Numbered from the stretch's first letter, positions 8,298-16,970 are shown. The stretch is 64,000 nt of DNA from Streptomyces sp. NRRL F-5727 (GCF_000719555.1 NZ_JOGX01000009.1:120236-184235), one strand, 5' to 3'. Numbers and translations: made by a program. The notes: generated by a model from the letters alone, not told the origin.

Positions 8298-9074
8298 GTG
8301 AACGACGGTGGCGTGAGGCGTTACGGCCCGCTCGGCAAGGCTTTGGTGATCATTCCGACCTACAACGAGGCGGACAACATCAGGCCGATCGTCGCGCGCG
8401 TACGGGAGGCCGTCCCCGAGGCGCACATCCTCGTCGCCGACGACAACAGCCCGGACGGCACCGGCAAGTTCGCCGACGAGCTCGCGGCCGACGACGACCA
8501 CGTCCACGTCCTGCACCGCAAGGGCAAGGAAGGGCTGGGCGCCGCCTACCTGGCGGGCTTCCGCTGGGGCATCGAGCACGGCTACGAGGTCCTCGTCGAG
8601 ATGGACGCCGACGGCTCCCACCAGCCCGAGGAGCTGCCCCGGCTGCTCACCGCGCTGAAGAGCGCCGACCTGGTCCTCGGCTCCCGCTGGGTGCCGGGCG
8701 GCCGGATCGTGAACTGGCCGAAGTCCCGCGAGTTCATCTCCCGCGGCGGCAGCCTCTACTCCCGCGTCATGCTCGACGTCCCGATCCGCGACGTCACCGG
8801 CGGCTACCGCGCCTTCCGCAAGGAGACCCTGGAAGGCCTGGGCCTGGAGGACGTCGCCTCGGCCGGCTACTGCTTCCAGGTCGACCTCGCCCGCCGCGCC
8901 GTCGCCGCCGGCTTCCACGTCGTCGAGGTCCCCATCACCTTCGTCGAGCGCGAGGTCGGCGACTCCAAGATGAGCCGCGACATCCTCGTCGAGGCCCTCT
9001 GGCGGGTCACCGGCTGGGGCCTCACCGCCCGCGCCGAGAAGGTGGGCAGGCTCCTCGGCCGCAAGCGCGGCTGA
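8298..9074 (+). CDS. ppm: Polyprenol monophosphomannose synthase
   Basis: 258 residues, a GT2-family glycosyltransferase that transfers mannose from GDP-mannose to polyprenyl phosphate at the inner face of the membrane. In actinobacteria the product feeds protein O-mannosylation and lipoglycan synthesis. Visible elements are VIIPTYNEADNI, DDNSPDGTG, and the metal-binding DADGSHQPEELP. Only the synthase domain is present; the apolipoprotein N-acyltransferase half found in some mycobacterial Ppm1 proteins is absent. GTG 8298 is chosen because AAGGGG stands five bases upstream; GTG 8274, in frame, is an alternative adding eight residues. Confidence 0.92.
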   Translation: MNDGGVRRYGPLGKALVIIPTYNEADNIRPIVARVREAVPEAHILVADDNSPDGTGKFADELAADDDHVHVLHRKGKEGLGAAYLAGFRWGIEHGYEVLVEMDADGSHQPEELPRLLTALKSADLVLGSRWVPGGRIVNWPKSREFISRGGSLYSRVMLDVPIRDVTGGYRAFRKETLEGLGLEDVASAGYCFQVDLARRAVAAGFHVVEVPITFVEREVGDSKMSRDILVEALWRVTGWGLTARAEKVGRLLGRKRG

Positions 9075-9170
9075 CCCCCCCTCCGCACCCCCGGCCCGGA
9101 CCGCCCCGCGCGGTCCGGGCTGATCTTTTCCTTACGACGTTCCTGCGGGGCGCCAGGCACACTGGACGGC

Positions 9171-9767
9171 ATGACGACCGGCGCACCGCCCCCTCACGCC
9201 CCCCAGCGCTCCCGCGCGCGCACCCTCCTCCCGCTCGGCCTCGCCGCCTGGCTGGTCGTGGAGATCTGGCTGCTCACCGTCGTGGCGAACGCGGCGGGCG
9301 GACTGACCGTGCTGCTCCTCCTCGTCGGCGGCGCCGTCCTCGGCGCCACCGTCGTGAAGCGGGCCGGCCGCCGGGCCTTCGCGAACCTCGGCTCCACCTT
9401 CCAGCAGGCCCAGGCCGCCGCCCAGAGCGGTACGGTGCCGGGCGCGGCCGACCGGAAGGGCGCCGAGGACCGCAACGGCTTCCTGATGCTGGGCGGCCTG
9501 CTCCTGATGATCCCCGGCCTGATCTCCGACGTCGCCGGACTGCTGCTGCTCGTGCCCCAGGTCCGTACGGTCCTCGGGCGCGCCGCGGAGAAGGCCGTCG
9601 AGCGCCGGATGGCCGCCGCGCCTCCCGGAAGCCTCCAGGACGCCTTCCAGCAGGCCCGTATCCACCGGCCGGACGGGAAGGTGGTCCAGGGCGAGGTCAT
9701 CCGCGACGACGCGCCCCAGGGCCCGTACGGGCCCGGCGACGCACAGCGCCCGCCGCTGACGCCCTGA
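9171..9767 (+). CDS. fxsA: FxsA family membrane protein
   Basis: 198 residues. Hydrophobic segments at about 17-37 (LPLGLAAWLVVEIWLLTVV), 40-57 (GLTVLLLLVGGAVLGATVV) and 105-125 (FLMLGGLLLMIPGLISDVAG) match FxsA, a cytoplasmic membrane protein that in E. coli relieves F-plasmid exclusion of phage T7. The C-terminal tail is hydrophilic. The start has a CACACT box seven bases before ATG, suggesting a leaderless transcript. It is convergent with rbpA across a strong bidirectional terminator. Physiological role in Streptomyces is unknown. Confidence 0.85.
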   Translation: MTTGAPPPHAPQRSRARTLLPLGLAAWLVVEIWLLTVVANAAGGLTVLLLLVGGAVLGATVVKRAGRRAFANLGSTFQQAQAAAQSGTVPGAADRKGAEDRNGFLMLGGLLLMIPGLISDVAGLLLLVPQVRTVLGRAAEKAVERRMAAAPPGSLQDAFQQARIHRPDGKVVQGEVIRDDAPQGPYGPGDAQRPPLTP

Positions 9768-9787
9768 GCGGGGGCGTCCGGGCGGGG

Positions 9788-9836
9788 AACGCCGAGGGGC
9801 CCGGTACACGGATCGTGTACCGGGCCCCTCGGCGTT
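9788..9836. terminator. Bidirectional terminator between fxsA and rbpA
   Basis: A perfect 22-base-pair stem (9788-9809 with 9815-9836) and a five-base loop GGATC. Both arms end in AA/TT, so it can serve either strand. Its position between two convergent genes fits shared termination. Confidence 0.85.
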
Positions 9837-9855
9837 GCTCCTGCCGTGGCGTCCG

Positions 9856-10230
9856 TCAGGCGGACTTGCGGCTGTCGCGCGGGTGCACCGCGATGTTCAT
9901 GGCGCCGGAGCGCAGGACGGCCAGCCTCTCGGCGAGGACCTCCTCCAGCTCCTCGCGGGTACGACGCTCCATGAGCATGTCCCAGTGCGTACGCGCCGGC
10001 TTGCCCTTCTTCTCCTCGGGTCCGTCGCCGTCCACCAGAAGCGCCTGGCTTCCGCAGACCTTGCATTCCCACTCCGGCGGAATCTCCGCCTCCACCGAGA
10101 AGGGCATCTCAAAACGATGGCCCTTCTCGCATGCGTACTCCACGGCCTGGCGCGGGGCCAGATCGATGCCGCGGTCGGTCTCGTAGCTGGTCACCACGAG
10201 GCGCGTGCCGCGAAGAGCTCGCTCACTCAT
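9856..10230 (-). CDS. rbpA: RNA polymerase-binding protein RbpA
   Basis: 124 residues, the length of S. coelicolor RbpA. It binds RNA polymerase and principal sigma factors and stimulates open-complex formation. The zinc ligands are present as C34, H38, C56 and C59 (YACEKGH and WECKVCG). The sigma-interaction domain is the C-terminal helix region after THWDMLMERR. RbpA is linked to recovery from disulphide stress and basal rifampicin tolerance. A consensus SigR promoter stands 61-88 bases upstream of the start, matching the known SigR control of rbpA in S. coelicolor. Confidence 0.97.
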   Translation of the reverse strand: MSERALRGTRLVVTSYETDRGIDLAPRQAVEYACEKGHRFEMPFSVEAEIPPEWECKVCGSQALLVDGDGPEEKKGKPARTHWDMLMERRTREELEEVLAERLAVLRSGAMNIAVHPRDSRKSA

Positions 10231-10290
10231 GAATCGTGCCTCCCGGGCTTGTCGCCCACAGGACAGGTGTCGCTGTCGTCGTCATCCGGT

Positions 10291-10318
10291 CAACGTCCGG
10301 TCGGCGATAAAGATTCCC
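10291..10318 (-). promoter_or_regulatory. SigR-type promoter of rbpA
   Basis: On the minus strand GGGAAT (10318-10313) and GTTG (10294-10291) are separated by exactly 18 bases, the full SigR (thiol-oxidative stress sigma) consensus GGGAAT-N18-GTT. The start codon of rbpA follows about 60 bases downstream. Confidence 0.88.
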
Positions 10319-10485
10319 GTTCCGGGTCATGCGTCGCCCGTCGTGCCGCCCCTTGTTGTACCCACCAGTGCCCGTTTTGTCACATCTGGCGGCAGATGTG
10401 ACACGGCGTCTTCACCAAAGCAGCACGCAGTAACGGTCCGCCTGGCAGGCCAAACGCGTACACTACCGGCCTTTCACTTCCGCGT

Positions 10486-11868
10486 CTAAATTCGCTCGGG
10501 TACGACATTGCCCGCCTCGTGCGCGGCGTCCCGTACGGGGACCCTGGCGAGCAGGGCGAAACCGGCCACGAAGAAGATCACGAGAGAGATGATGGCAGCT
10601 CGATAGCTGTCCGTCAGCTGATACACGAGGCCGAACATCAGCGGACCCAGCCAGCTCAGTCCGCGGTCGCTCAGCTCGTACGCCGAGAAGTACTCCGCCT
10701 CCTTCCCCTCCGGCACCAGGTGCGAGAACAACGAGCGGGACAGCGCCTGGGTGCCGCCCATCACGAGCCCGATCGCCGCCGCCAGGCAGTAGAAGAAGAC
10801 CGGCGCCCCGGCCGGCAGCAGGTAACCGGCCACGAGGATGACCGTCCAGACCACCAGTGCGCCCAAGATCGTCCGCTTGGCGCCGTACGTCCGGGCGAAC
10901 CGCGCCATCAGCAGGGCGCCCGCCACCGCGAGCACCTGCACCAGCAGCACCGCCGTGATGAGCGTGGTCTTCTCCAGGCCCAGCTCCTCCTCGCCGAAGA
11001 TCGCCGCCTGCGAGATCACCGTCTGCACCCCGTCGTTGTAGACCAGGTAGGCGAGCAGGAAGGCCAGCGTCAGCGGGTGCGCGCGCATGTCCCTCAGCGT
11101 CGACCGGAGCTGGCGCCACCCCGCGCCGACCGCCCCCTCGCCCGCCGGCCGGCCGGCGCCGGCGGGAGCGGTCGGCAGCCGCCGGTCGCGCAGCCGCTTC
11201 AGCGGGATCAGCGCGAAGGCGCCCCACCAGAGCCCCGCCGAGGCCAGACAGATCCGGACGGCCTCGCCCTCCTCCAGTCCGAAGGACTCGTGGCCGGAGT
11301 ACAGCACCAGGTTCAGTACCAGGACCAGGGCGCCCGAGGTGTAGCCGAAGGCCCAGCCGCGCGAGGAGACCTCGTCGCGCTCCTCCGGGCCGGCGATCTG
11401 CGGCAGATAGGCGTTGTAGAGCATCATCGCCACCGCGAAGGATGCGTTCGCCACGATCAGCAGGAAGGCGCCCAGCAGGTAACGGGTTCCCTCCAGGAAG
11501 AACATGCCGGTCGTCGCGCCCGCCCCCAGGTACGCCGCCGCCGCGAGCAGCGGCTTCTTGCGCCCCCGGCGGTCCGCCGCCGCGCTCACCAGCGGCATCG
11601 CCACGATGGCCACCACCAGCGAGACGGAGACGGCGTACGGGAAGAGCGACCCCGGCGCCACGGGTATGCCCAGCGGGTACACCAGCCCGTCCTCGCCGCC
11701 GGCGGCGTTCTCGGCCACCGACTTGAGGTACGGCCCCAGGAACACGGTCACGACACTGGTCGAGTACACCGAGCAGGCGAAGTCGTAGAAGTACCAGCCG
11801 CGCTGTTCCCGTCTGCGTCCGGCAGGATCGGTGGTGGGCCCCTCAGGACCGGTCGTCTCGGCGGTCAC
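10486..11868 (-). CDS. MFS transporter, UMF1 (Atg22-like) family
   Basis: 460 residues with about twelve hydrophobic segments. The N-terminal WYFYDFACSVYSTSVVTVFLG and the ADRRGRKKP loop are characteristic of the UMF1/Atg22-like branch of the major facilitator superfamily. Eukaryotic Atg22 exports amino acids from the vacuole; the bacterial substrate is unknown. The start is GTG 11868. It lies downstream of the GDPD gene with a 49-base gap and ends about 255 bases before rbpA, which has its own promoter. Confidence 0.85.
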   Translation of the reverse strand: MTAETTGPEGPTTDPAGRRREQRGWYFYDFACSVYSTSVVTVFLGPYLKSVAENAAGGEDGLVYPLGIPVAPGSLFPYAVSVSLVVAIVAMPLVSAAADRRGRKKPLLAAAAYLGAGATTGMFFLEGTRYLLGAFLLIVANASFAVAMMLYNAYLPQIAGPEERDEVSSRGWAFGYTSGALVLVLNLVLYSGHESFGLEEGEAVRICLASAGLWWGAFALIPLKRLRDRRLPTAPAGAGRPAGEGAVGAGWRQLRSTLRDMRAHPLTLAFLLAYLVYNDGVQTVISQAAIFGEEELGLEKTTLITAVLLVQVLAVAGALLMARFARTYGAKRTILGALVVWTVILVAGYLLPAGAPVFFYCLAAAIGLVMGGTQALSRSLFSHLVPEGKEAEYFSAYELSDRGLSWLGPLMFGLVYQLTDSYRAAIISLVIFFVAGFALLARVPVRDAAHEAGNVVPERI

Positions 11869-11917
11869 GGCCGCACGCCCCCTCGTTCGTCCCCGTCGCC
11901 GGGACGCCCGCGCGCCC

Positions 11918-12682
11918 TCAGGCCCAAGTCCCGCGGGCGACGAGGACCTCGCGCAGCGTCTCCAGATGATCGGTCATGATGCCATCGACCCCCAGGTCCA
12001 GCAGAGAGTCCATGCGCTCCGGATCGTTCACGGTCCACACGTGCACCTGGAGCCCGCGCGCGTGCGCCGCGCGGACGAAGCGGCGGTCCACCACCCGGAT
12101 CCCGCCCTGCGTCTCCGGGACCTGCGCGGCGACCGCGCCGGCCCGCAGCGGGGCCGGCAGCCCGAGCGAGCGCATCCGCAGCGCCGCGACCCCGCTCACG
12201 CCGTACGAGGTGGCCAGCCGGGGGCCCGCGAGCCGCTGCGCCCGGGCCACCCGGGCCTCGGTGAAGGAGCCGACCAGGACCCGGTCCCAGGCGTCGGTGC
12301 GGGAGATCAGGTCCACCAGCGGGGCCAGCGCCGACTCGGTCTTGAGGTCCACGTTCCAGCGGGCCTCGGGGAACTCCTGGAGCAGGTCCTCGAAGAGCGG
12401 CAGCGGCTCCTTGCCGGCCACCCGGGCCTCCCGGACCGCCGCCCACGGCAGGTCGCGGATCAGACCGGTGGCGTCCGTCACCCGGTCCAGGGTCGCGTCG
12501 TGGAAGGCGACGAGCACGCCGTCGGCGGTGGTGTGCACATCGGTCTCGAAATAGCGGAAGCCCGCCGCGGCGGCCCGGCGGAAGGCGGCCGCGGTGTTCT
12601 CCAGGCCGTCCGCCGTGCCGCCCCGGTGGGCGAAGGGCAGCGGGTGCGGGTGGTCGAGGTAGGGGTGGCGTACGCGAGTCAC
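11918..12682 (-). CDS. Glycerophosphodiester phosphodiesterase
   Basis: 254 residues, GDPD/PLC-like TIM barrel. FAHRGGTADGLENT supplies the catalytic His and the Glu metal ligand, and FETDVHTTADGVLVAFHD supplies the second half of the active site. No signal peptide is visible, so it probably acts in the cytoplasm on glycerophosphodiesters from phospholipid turnover, giving glycerol 3-phosphate and alcohol. The GTG start overlaps the stop of the upstream membrane-protein gene by four bases (GTGA), indicating translational coupling. Confidence 0.92.
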   Translation of the reverse strand: MTRVRHPYLDHPHPLPFAHRGGTADGLENTAAAFRRAAAAGFRYFETDVHTTADGVLVAFHDATLDRVTDATGLIRDLPWAAVREARVAGKEPLPLFEDLLQEFPEARWNVDLKTESALAPLVDLISRTDAWDRVLVGSFTEARVARAQRLAGPRLATSYGVSGVAALRMRSLGLPAPLRAGAVAAQVPETQGGIRVVDRRFVRAAHARGLQVHVWTVNDPERMDSLLDLGVDGIMTDHLETLREVLVARGTWA

Positions 12683-13347
12683 CGCCGCAGTATGGCGCCT
12701 TCCGGTGACTCCGCGGCGACCCCGGTGCCGACGGCGGCCGGCTCCGGGACGGCGAAGAGGCGCAGGAAGAGCTGGGCGAGCGGGCCGATGGACAGCGCGT
12801 AGAGGACCGTGCCCACGCCGACCGAGCCGCCGAGCAGGAAGCCGGTGGCGACGACCGTGATCTCGATCAGGGTCCGGATCAGCCGGATCGACTGCCCGGT
12901 GAGGCGGTGCAGACCGGTCATGAGGCCGTCGCGGGGCCCCGGGCCGAAGCGGGCCGCGATGTAGAGACCGGTCGCCACCCCGTTCAGCGTGATGCCGAGC
13001 ACCAGCAGGGCGATGCGCACGGCCGGCCCGTGGCCCCCGGGCAGCAGGGCCAGGGTGCCGTCCATCGCCGCGCCGATCACCAGGACGTTCGAGACCGTGC
13101 CCAGGCCCGGCCGCTGCCTCAGCGGGATCCACAGGAGCAGGACCAGCGCGCCGACGATCGTCAGGACGACACCCATGGAGAGACCGGTGACCTCCGACAG
13201 GCCCTCGTGCAGCACGTTCCACGGCTCCAGGCCCAGGCCGCTGCGGACGAGCATCGCCGAGCTCACGCCGTAGAGGGCGAGGCCGGTGTAGAGCTGGACG
13301 AGCCGGCGGGTCAGATGCCGGCCGCGCGAGCCGGAGGCGATGGACAT
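12679..13347 (-). CDS. YczE/YitT-type integral membrane protein
   Basis: 222 residues with five or six hydrophobic segments and motifs RSGLGLEPWNVLHEGLSE and ARFGPGPRDGLMTGL, typical of YczE/YyaS/YitT-like proteins. The ATG at 13347 follows a G-rich stretch. It is transcribed divergently from a MocR-type regulator, the arrangement known for yczE and yczR. The substrate or activity is not established. It is followed by a GDPD gene with a four-base overlap. Confidence 0.82.
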   Translation of the reverse strand: MSIASGSRGRHLTRRLVQLYTGLALYGVSSAMLVRSGLGLEPWNVLHEGLSEVTGLSMGVVLTIVGALVLLLWIPLRQRPGLGTVSNVLVIGAAMDGTLALLPGGHGPAVRIALLVLGITLNGVATGLYIAARFGPGPRDGLMTGLHRLTGQSIRLIRTLIEITVVATGFLLGGSVGVGTVLYALSIGPLAQLFLRLFAVPEPAAVGTGVAAESPEGAILRR

Positions 13348-13443
13348 GGACGTGCCCCCCTGAGGTGGTGACGGGTGTCGGGTTCGCGGCCCGGTGTGGT
13401 GACGGTGGACCGACTCATGACACTCTGTGGCGGGAGAACGGAT

Positions 13444-13459
13444 GCCAACCATGGCCAAT
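13444..13459. promoter_or_regulatory. Candidate MocR operator (direct repeat)
   Basis: GCCAAC at 13444-13449 and GCCAAT at 13454-13459 start ten bases apart, one helical turn, in the divergent promoter region between the YczE-like gene and the MocR regulator. MocR proteins often bind direct repeats. Weak evidence from one locus only. Confidence 0.25.
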
Positions 13460-13482
13460 TCGAGGAAGGTGGACTGATTTCC

Positions 13483-14982
13483 ATGGCTCAGTGGACTTCG
13501 GCCGTCGGGGCCGCCCAGCTGGCGCGGCAGCTCCAGGCCCAGTCGCCCCGCCCCGCGGGCCCCGGCGCGCGGAAGCCGCCCGCCTACCGCGCCCTCGCCG
13601 ACGGCATCCGCCTGCTCGTCCTGGAGGGCCGGGTGCCGGTGGCCGCCCGGCTGCCCGCCGAGCGCGAGCTGGCCCTCGCCCTCACCGTCAGCCGCACCAC
13701 CGTGGCCGCCGCCTACGAGGCGCTGCGCACCGAGGGCTTCCTGGAGTCCCGGCGCGGCGCCGGCAGCTGGACCGCGGTCCCGGCCGGCAACCCGCTGCCC
13801 GCGCGCGGCCTCGAACCGCTGCCGCCGGAGACCCTCGGCTCCCTGATCGACCTCGGCTGCGCCGCCCTGCCCGCCCCCGAACCCTGGCTGACCCGCGGCG
13901 TGCAGGGCGCCCTGGAGGAGCTGCCGCCGTACGCCCACACCCACGGCGACTACCCGGCGGGGCTCCCCGCGCTGCGCGCCATGCTCGCCGAGCGCTACAC
14001 CGCCCGCGGCATCCCGACCATGCCCGAGCAGATCATGGTCACCACCGGCGCCATGGGCGCCATCGACGCCATCTGCCACCTCTTCGCCGGGCGCGGCGAG
14101 CGGATCGCCGTCGAGTCCCCGTCGTACGCCAACATCCTCCAGCTGATGCGGGAGGCCGGCGCCCGGCTGGTCCCCGTCGCCATGTCCGAGGGGCTCGGCA
14201 GCTGGGACCTCGGCCGCTGGCGCCAGGTGCTGCGCGACGCCGCGCCCCGCCTCGCGTACGTGGTCGCCGACTTCCACAACCCGACCGGGGCCCTCGCCGA
14301 CGAGGACCAGCGGCGGGGGCTCGTGGAGGCGGCCCGCGCGGCCGGCACGGTGCTCGTCGTCGACGAGACCATGTCCGAGCTCCACCTCGACGACGACATC
14401 GAGATGCCCCGCCCGGTGTGCGCCTTCGACCCGGCCGGCTCCACCGTCCTCACCGTCGGCTCGGCCAGCAAGGCGTTCTGGGCCGGCATGCGGATCGGCT
14501 GGGTCCGCGCCGCGCCCGACGTCATCCGCTCCCTGGTCGCCGCCCGCGCCTACGCCGACCTGGGCACGCCCGTCCTGGAACAGCTCGGCGTCAACTGGCT
14601 GATGCGCACGGGAGGGTGGGAGGAGGCCGTCACCCTGCGCCGGGCGCAGGCCAAGGAGAACAGGGACGCGCTCGTCGCGGCGGTCCGCAAGGAGCTGCCG
14701 GAGTGGGAGTTCGAGGTGCCGCGCGGCGGGCTGACGCTCTGGGTGCGCACCGGCGGGCTGTCCGGCTCCCGGCTGGCAGAGGCGGGCGAGCGGGTCGGCG
14801 TCCGCGTGCCGTCCGGTCCTCGGTTCGGCGTCGACGGCGCCTTCGAGGGGTACATCCGGCTCCCGTTCACCGTCGCGGGACCGGTCGCCGAGGAGGCCGC
14901 GAGCCGGCTCGCGGCGGCGGCCCGGCTGGTGGAGTCGGGGCTCGGCGGGGGAGTGGAGCCGCCCCGGACCTTCGTGGCCTGA
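13483..14982 (+). CDS. MocR-type regulator (GntR HTH plus aminotransferase domain), YczR-like
   Basis: 499 residues. A GntR winged helix (about residues 30-100, LPAERELALALTVSRTTVAAAYEALRTEGFLESRRG) is fused to a fold-type I aminotransferase domain. The PLP lysine lies in GSASKAFWAGMRIGW. Such proteins use PLP as effector-binding cofactor rather than as catalysts. ATG 13483 is chosen because GAGGAAGG lies upstream and the protein starts like its relatives; an upstream GTG-type start would add 36 residues of poor quality. Divergence from a YczE-like membrane gene supports the YczR subgroup. Confidence 0.85.
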   Translation: MAQWTSAVGAAQLARQLQAQSPRPAGPGARKPPAYRALADGIRLLVLEGRVPVAARLPAERELALALTVSRTTVAAAYEALRTEGFLESRRGAGSWTAVPAGNPLPARGLEPLPPETLGSLIDLGCAALPAPEPWLTRGVQGALEELPPYAHTHGDYPAGLPALRAMLAERYTARGIPTMPEQIMVTTGAMGAIDAICHLFAGRGERIAVESPSYANILQLMREAGARLVPVAMSEGLGSWDLGRWRQVLRDAAPRLAYVVADFHNPTGALADEDQRRGLVEAARAAGTVLVVDETMSELHLDDDIEMPRPVCAFDPAGSTVLTVGSASKAFWAGMRIGWVRAAPDVIRSLVAARAYADLGTPVLEQLGVNWLMRTGGWEEAVTLRRAQAKENRDALVAAVRKELPEWEFEVPRGGLTLWVRTGGLSGSRLAEAGERVGVRVPSGPRFGVDGAFEGYIRLPFTVAGPVAEEAASRLAAAARLVESGLGGGVEPPRTFVA

Positions 14983-15008
14983 GCCGCCGGCCGGCCGGCG
15001 GGTCGCTG

Positions 15009-15032
15009 CCGGCCCACGCGCGCGTGGGCCGG
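15009..15032. repeat. Perfect 24-base palindrome centred on ACGCGCGCGT
   Basis: The half-site CCGGCCCACGCG is followed immediately by its exact complement, with no loop. It lies between the MocR gene and the next convergent gene, 39 bases before a classical terminator hairpin. A second 24-base perfect palindrome with the same core lies at 45377-45400. Confidence 0.7.
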
Positions 15033-15071
15033 GGCCGGGCTCGGGGCGATGGTTCCCGCGCGCGCGTGGGG

Positions 15072-15119
15072 ACGGCGAAGGCCGGTACGGACCTCCGGGG
15101 CCGTACCGGCCTTCGCCGT
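15072..15119. terminator. Bidirectional terminator
   Basis: A perfect 19-base-pair stem (15072-15090 with 15101-15119) around a ten-base loop, between the convergent MocR gene and the FtsK-like gene. Confidence 0.82.
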
Positions 15120-15136
15120 GCGCGCGGGATGCGCCG

Positions 15137-16738
15137 TCAGCCCTCCGCCGGGACCGGGGCGTGCCGGGGGAAGGGGCCGGGGGTCGGCTCGGCCGCCGCC
15201 TCCGGGACCTTCTCCAGGGCCATCGTGGCCGCCGCCCGCCGCTCCGGCAGCAGGTCGAGGACGGCCTGCCGGTCGGTGTCGCCGACGGCGTCGTCGTACG
15301 GGTCGGGGGTCGCCGGCACCTGGAGCCGGAGGACCGGCCCGGTGCCGAGGCGGGCGTAGCCGCGGCCCGGCGGGACCTGCGGGGCCGGCGTGGTGTGCGG
15401 CTCGACGCCCAGGACGGCGGCGATCTGTCCGGGGGTGGCGGGGCCGAGCACCACGCGGGCGCGGGTGTGCGCGCGTACCCCCTCGTGCAGCCCGTCGGCG
15501 GTGTCGAACTGCTCCGTCACCACCACCGTCACCTGGGCGGCCCGGCCGTGCCGCAGCGGCACCTGGAGCAGCTCCTGGGGGTCGGGGCGGCCCTCGGAGG
15601 CGGCCAGGTGCCCGAGGACGCCGGGGCGGTCGAGGAGGATCCACAGCGGGCGGCGGGTGTCCGCGGGGGCGGGGTGGCCGGCCTGCCGGGCGCGGTTGGC
15701 GGAGATCAGCCGCCGCTCGGTCTCCTGGGCGGCCCATTCCAGGCTGTCCAGGGCGCCGGACAGCTCGGTCTCGACACCGAGGACGCCGTCGCGGCCGACC
15801 AGGCAGGCGTACTCGCCGGCGCCCGCGCCGTCCACGATGAGCACGTCGCCGTGTTCGAGGGCCTGGAGCGCGAGGGAGCGCAGCAGGGTGGTGGTGCCGC
15901 TGCCGGGCTGGCCGACGGCGAGCAGGTGGGGCTCGGTGGAGCGGGGGCCGGTGCGCCAGACGACGGCCGGCGCGTCCTCGGAGCCGTCCGAGGAGACGAC
16001 GGGCACGGTCCGCTGCACGGCGTCGGCGTCGGTGAAGCCGAGGACGGTCTCGCCCGGGGCGGTGACGAACCGCTGGGCGGCGATGGTGGTCGGCAGGGCG
16101 GGCAGCACCTGCATGACGAGCCGGTTGCCCTCCTCGTCCCAGTCGAAGCGGTACTCGCGGCCGCGCCCCGACTTGGCGTGCAGCAGCTGCTCGATGCGGG
16201 CGCGGGAGGCCGGCTCCCCGTCCGGGAAGTACGGCGGGTAGGAGATCCGCAGCCGGGTGGGGCGGCCGCTCTCGTCGAAGGCGTGGTCGGCGAAGGCCCG
16301 GCTCCAGTCGCCGCCGTGGGCGAAGAGCGGGTCGGGGTCCTCGGGGACGGAGAAGTACGGCACCAGGGCCTCGTACAGGCCCTTCAGCCGGGCGAGCTCC
16401 GTCTCGTCGGGGCCGGTCCTCACGACCGGTTTCTCATGCCCCTTCCACGCGGCGGCGCCCATGAGCGCGACGAGCGCGAGCAGCGGCCCGTACGGCACGA
16501 GGGCGACGACCAGGACGCAGGCCGCGACCAGGAACAGCGTGGGACCGCGCCGTTCCTTGGGGGTCGCGGCCCACTTGGCCCGCGCGGACGCGGCCAGCTT
16601 CCGCAGACCACGGGAGACCGTGATCAGCGGATGGAGCACGTCGGTGGCGCTGTCGGCGGCCGACCGCGCGATCTCTCGGCTGCGCGCCAGCTGCGCGGTG
16701 CCGCTGCTCAGAATGCGGGGGAGTGGTCGCCGGGCCAC
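15137..16738 (-). CDS. FtsK/SpoIIIE-like membrane protein with a degenerate P-loop
   Basis: 533 residues. An N-terminal basic region is followed by two adjacent membrane segments (about 65-98), then a cytoplasmic domain resembling FtsK/SpoIIIE/SpdB-type translocases. The P-loop position reads GQPGSGTTT at residues 276-284, so the invariant Walker A lysine is replaced by Thr282; the Walker B-like strand WILLD is present. Without that lysine, normal ATP hydrolysis is doubtful. The C-terminus is Pro-rich. A 64-residue membrane protein lies 37 bases upstream, and the pair probably forms an operon. A role in DNA or protein transfer is inference only. Confidence 0.75.
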   Translation of the reverse strand: MARRPLPRILSSGTAQLARSREIARSAADSATDVLHPLITVSRGLRKLAASARAKWAATPKERRGPTLFLVAACVLVVALVPYGPLLALVALMGAAAWKGHEKPVVRTGPDETELARLKGLYEALVPYFSVPEDPDPLFAHGGDWSRAFADHAFDESGRPTRLRISYPPYFPDGEPASRARIEQLLHAKSGRGREYRFDWDEEGNRLVMQVLPALPTTIAAQRFVTAPGETVLGFTDADAVQRTVPVVSSDGSEDAPAVVWRTGPRSTEPHLLAVGQPGSGTTTLLRSLALQALEHGDVLIVDGAGAGEYACLVGRDGVLGVETELSGALDSLEWAAQETERRLISANRARQAGHPAPADTRRPLWILLDRPGVLGHLAASEGRPDPQELLQVPLRHGRAAQVTVVVTEQFDTADGLHEGVRAHTRARVVLGPATPGQIAAVLGVEPHTTPAPQVPPGRGYARLGTGPVLRLQVPATPDPYDDAVGDTDRQAVLDLLPERRAAATMALEKVPEAAAEPTPGPFPRHAPVPAEG

Positions 16739-16775
16739 GTCGTACTCCTGGAGTGGTGGAAGGGGGTGAGAGGCG

Positions 16776-16970
16776 TCAGAACTTGATTCCGCCCAGCAGG
16801 CCGGCCAGGCTCTGGCCGCCCGCGGTGATGCTCGGTGCGATGGCGGTGCCCGCCAGGTAGAAGCCGAAGAGCGCGCAGACGAGCGCGTGCGAGGCCTTGA
16901 GGCCGTCCTTCTTGAAGAACAGGAAGCAGATGATGCCGAGCAGGACGACGCCTGAGATGGACAGGATCAT
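16776..16970 (-). CDS. Small two-segment membrane protein
   Basis: 64 residues. Hydrophobic segments cover about 2-19 (ILSISGVVLLGIICFLFF) and 26-48 (ASHALVCALFGFYLAGTAIA), linked by a short basic KKDGLK loop, then a small Gly-rich tail. A good AGGAG box precedes ATG 16970. It is the first gene of a two-gene unit with the FtsK-like protein, so it may be a membrane partner. Proteins of this kind are conserved in Streptomyces and uncharacterised (from memory). Confidence 0.7.
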   Translation of the reverse strand: MILSISGVVLLGIICFLFFKKDGLKASHALVCALFGFYLAGTAIAPSITAGGQSLAGLLGGIKF

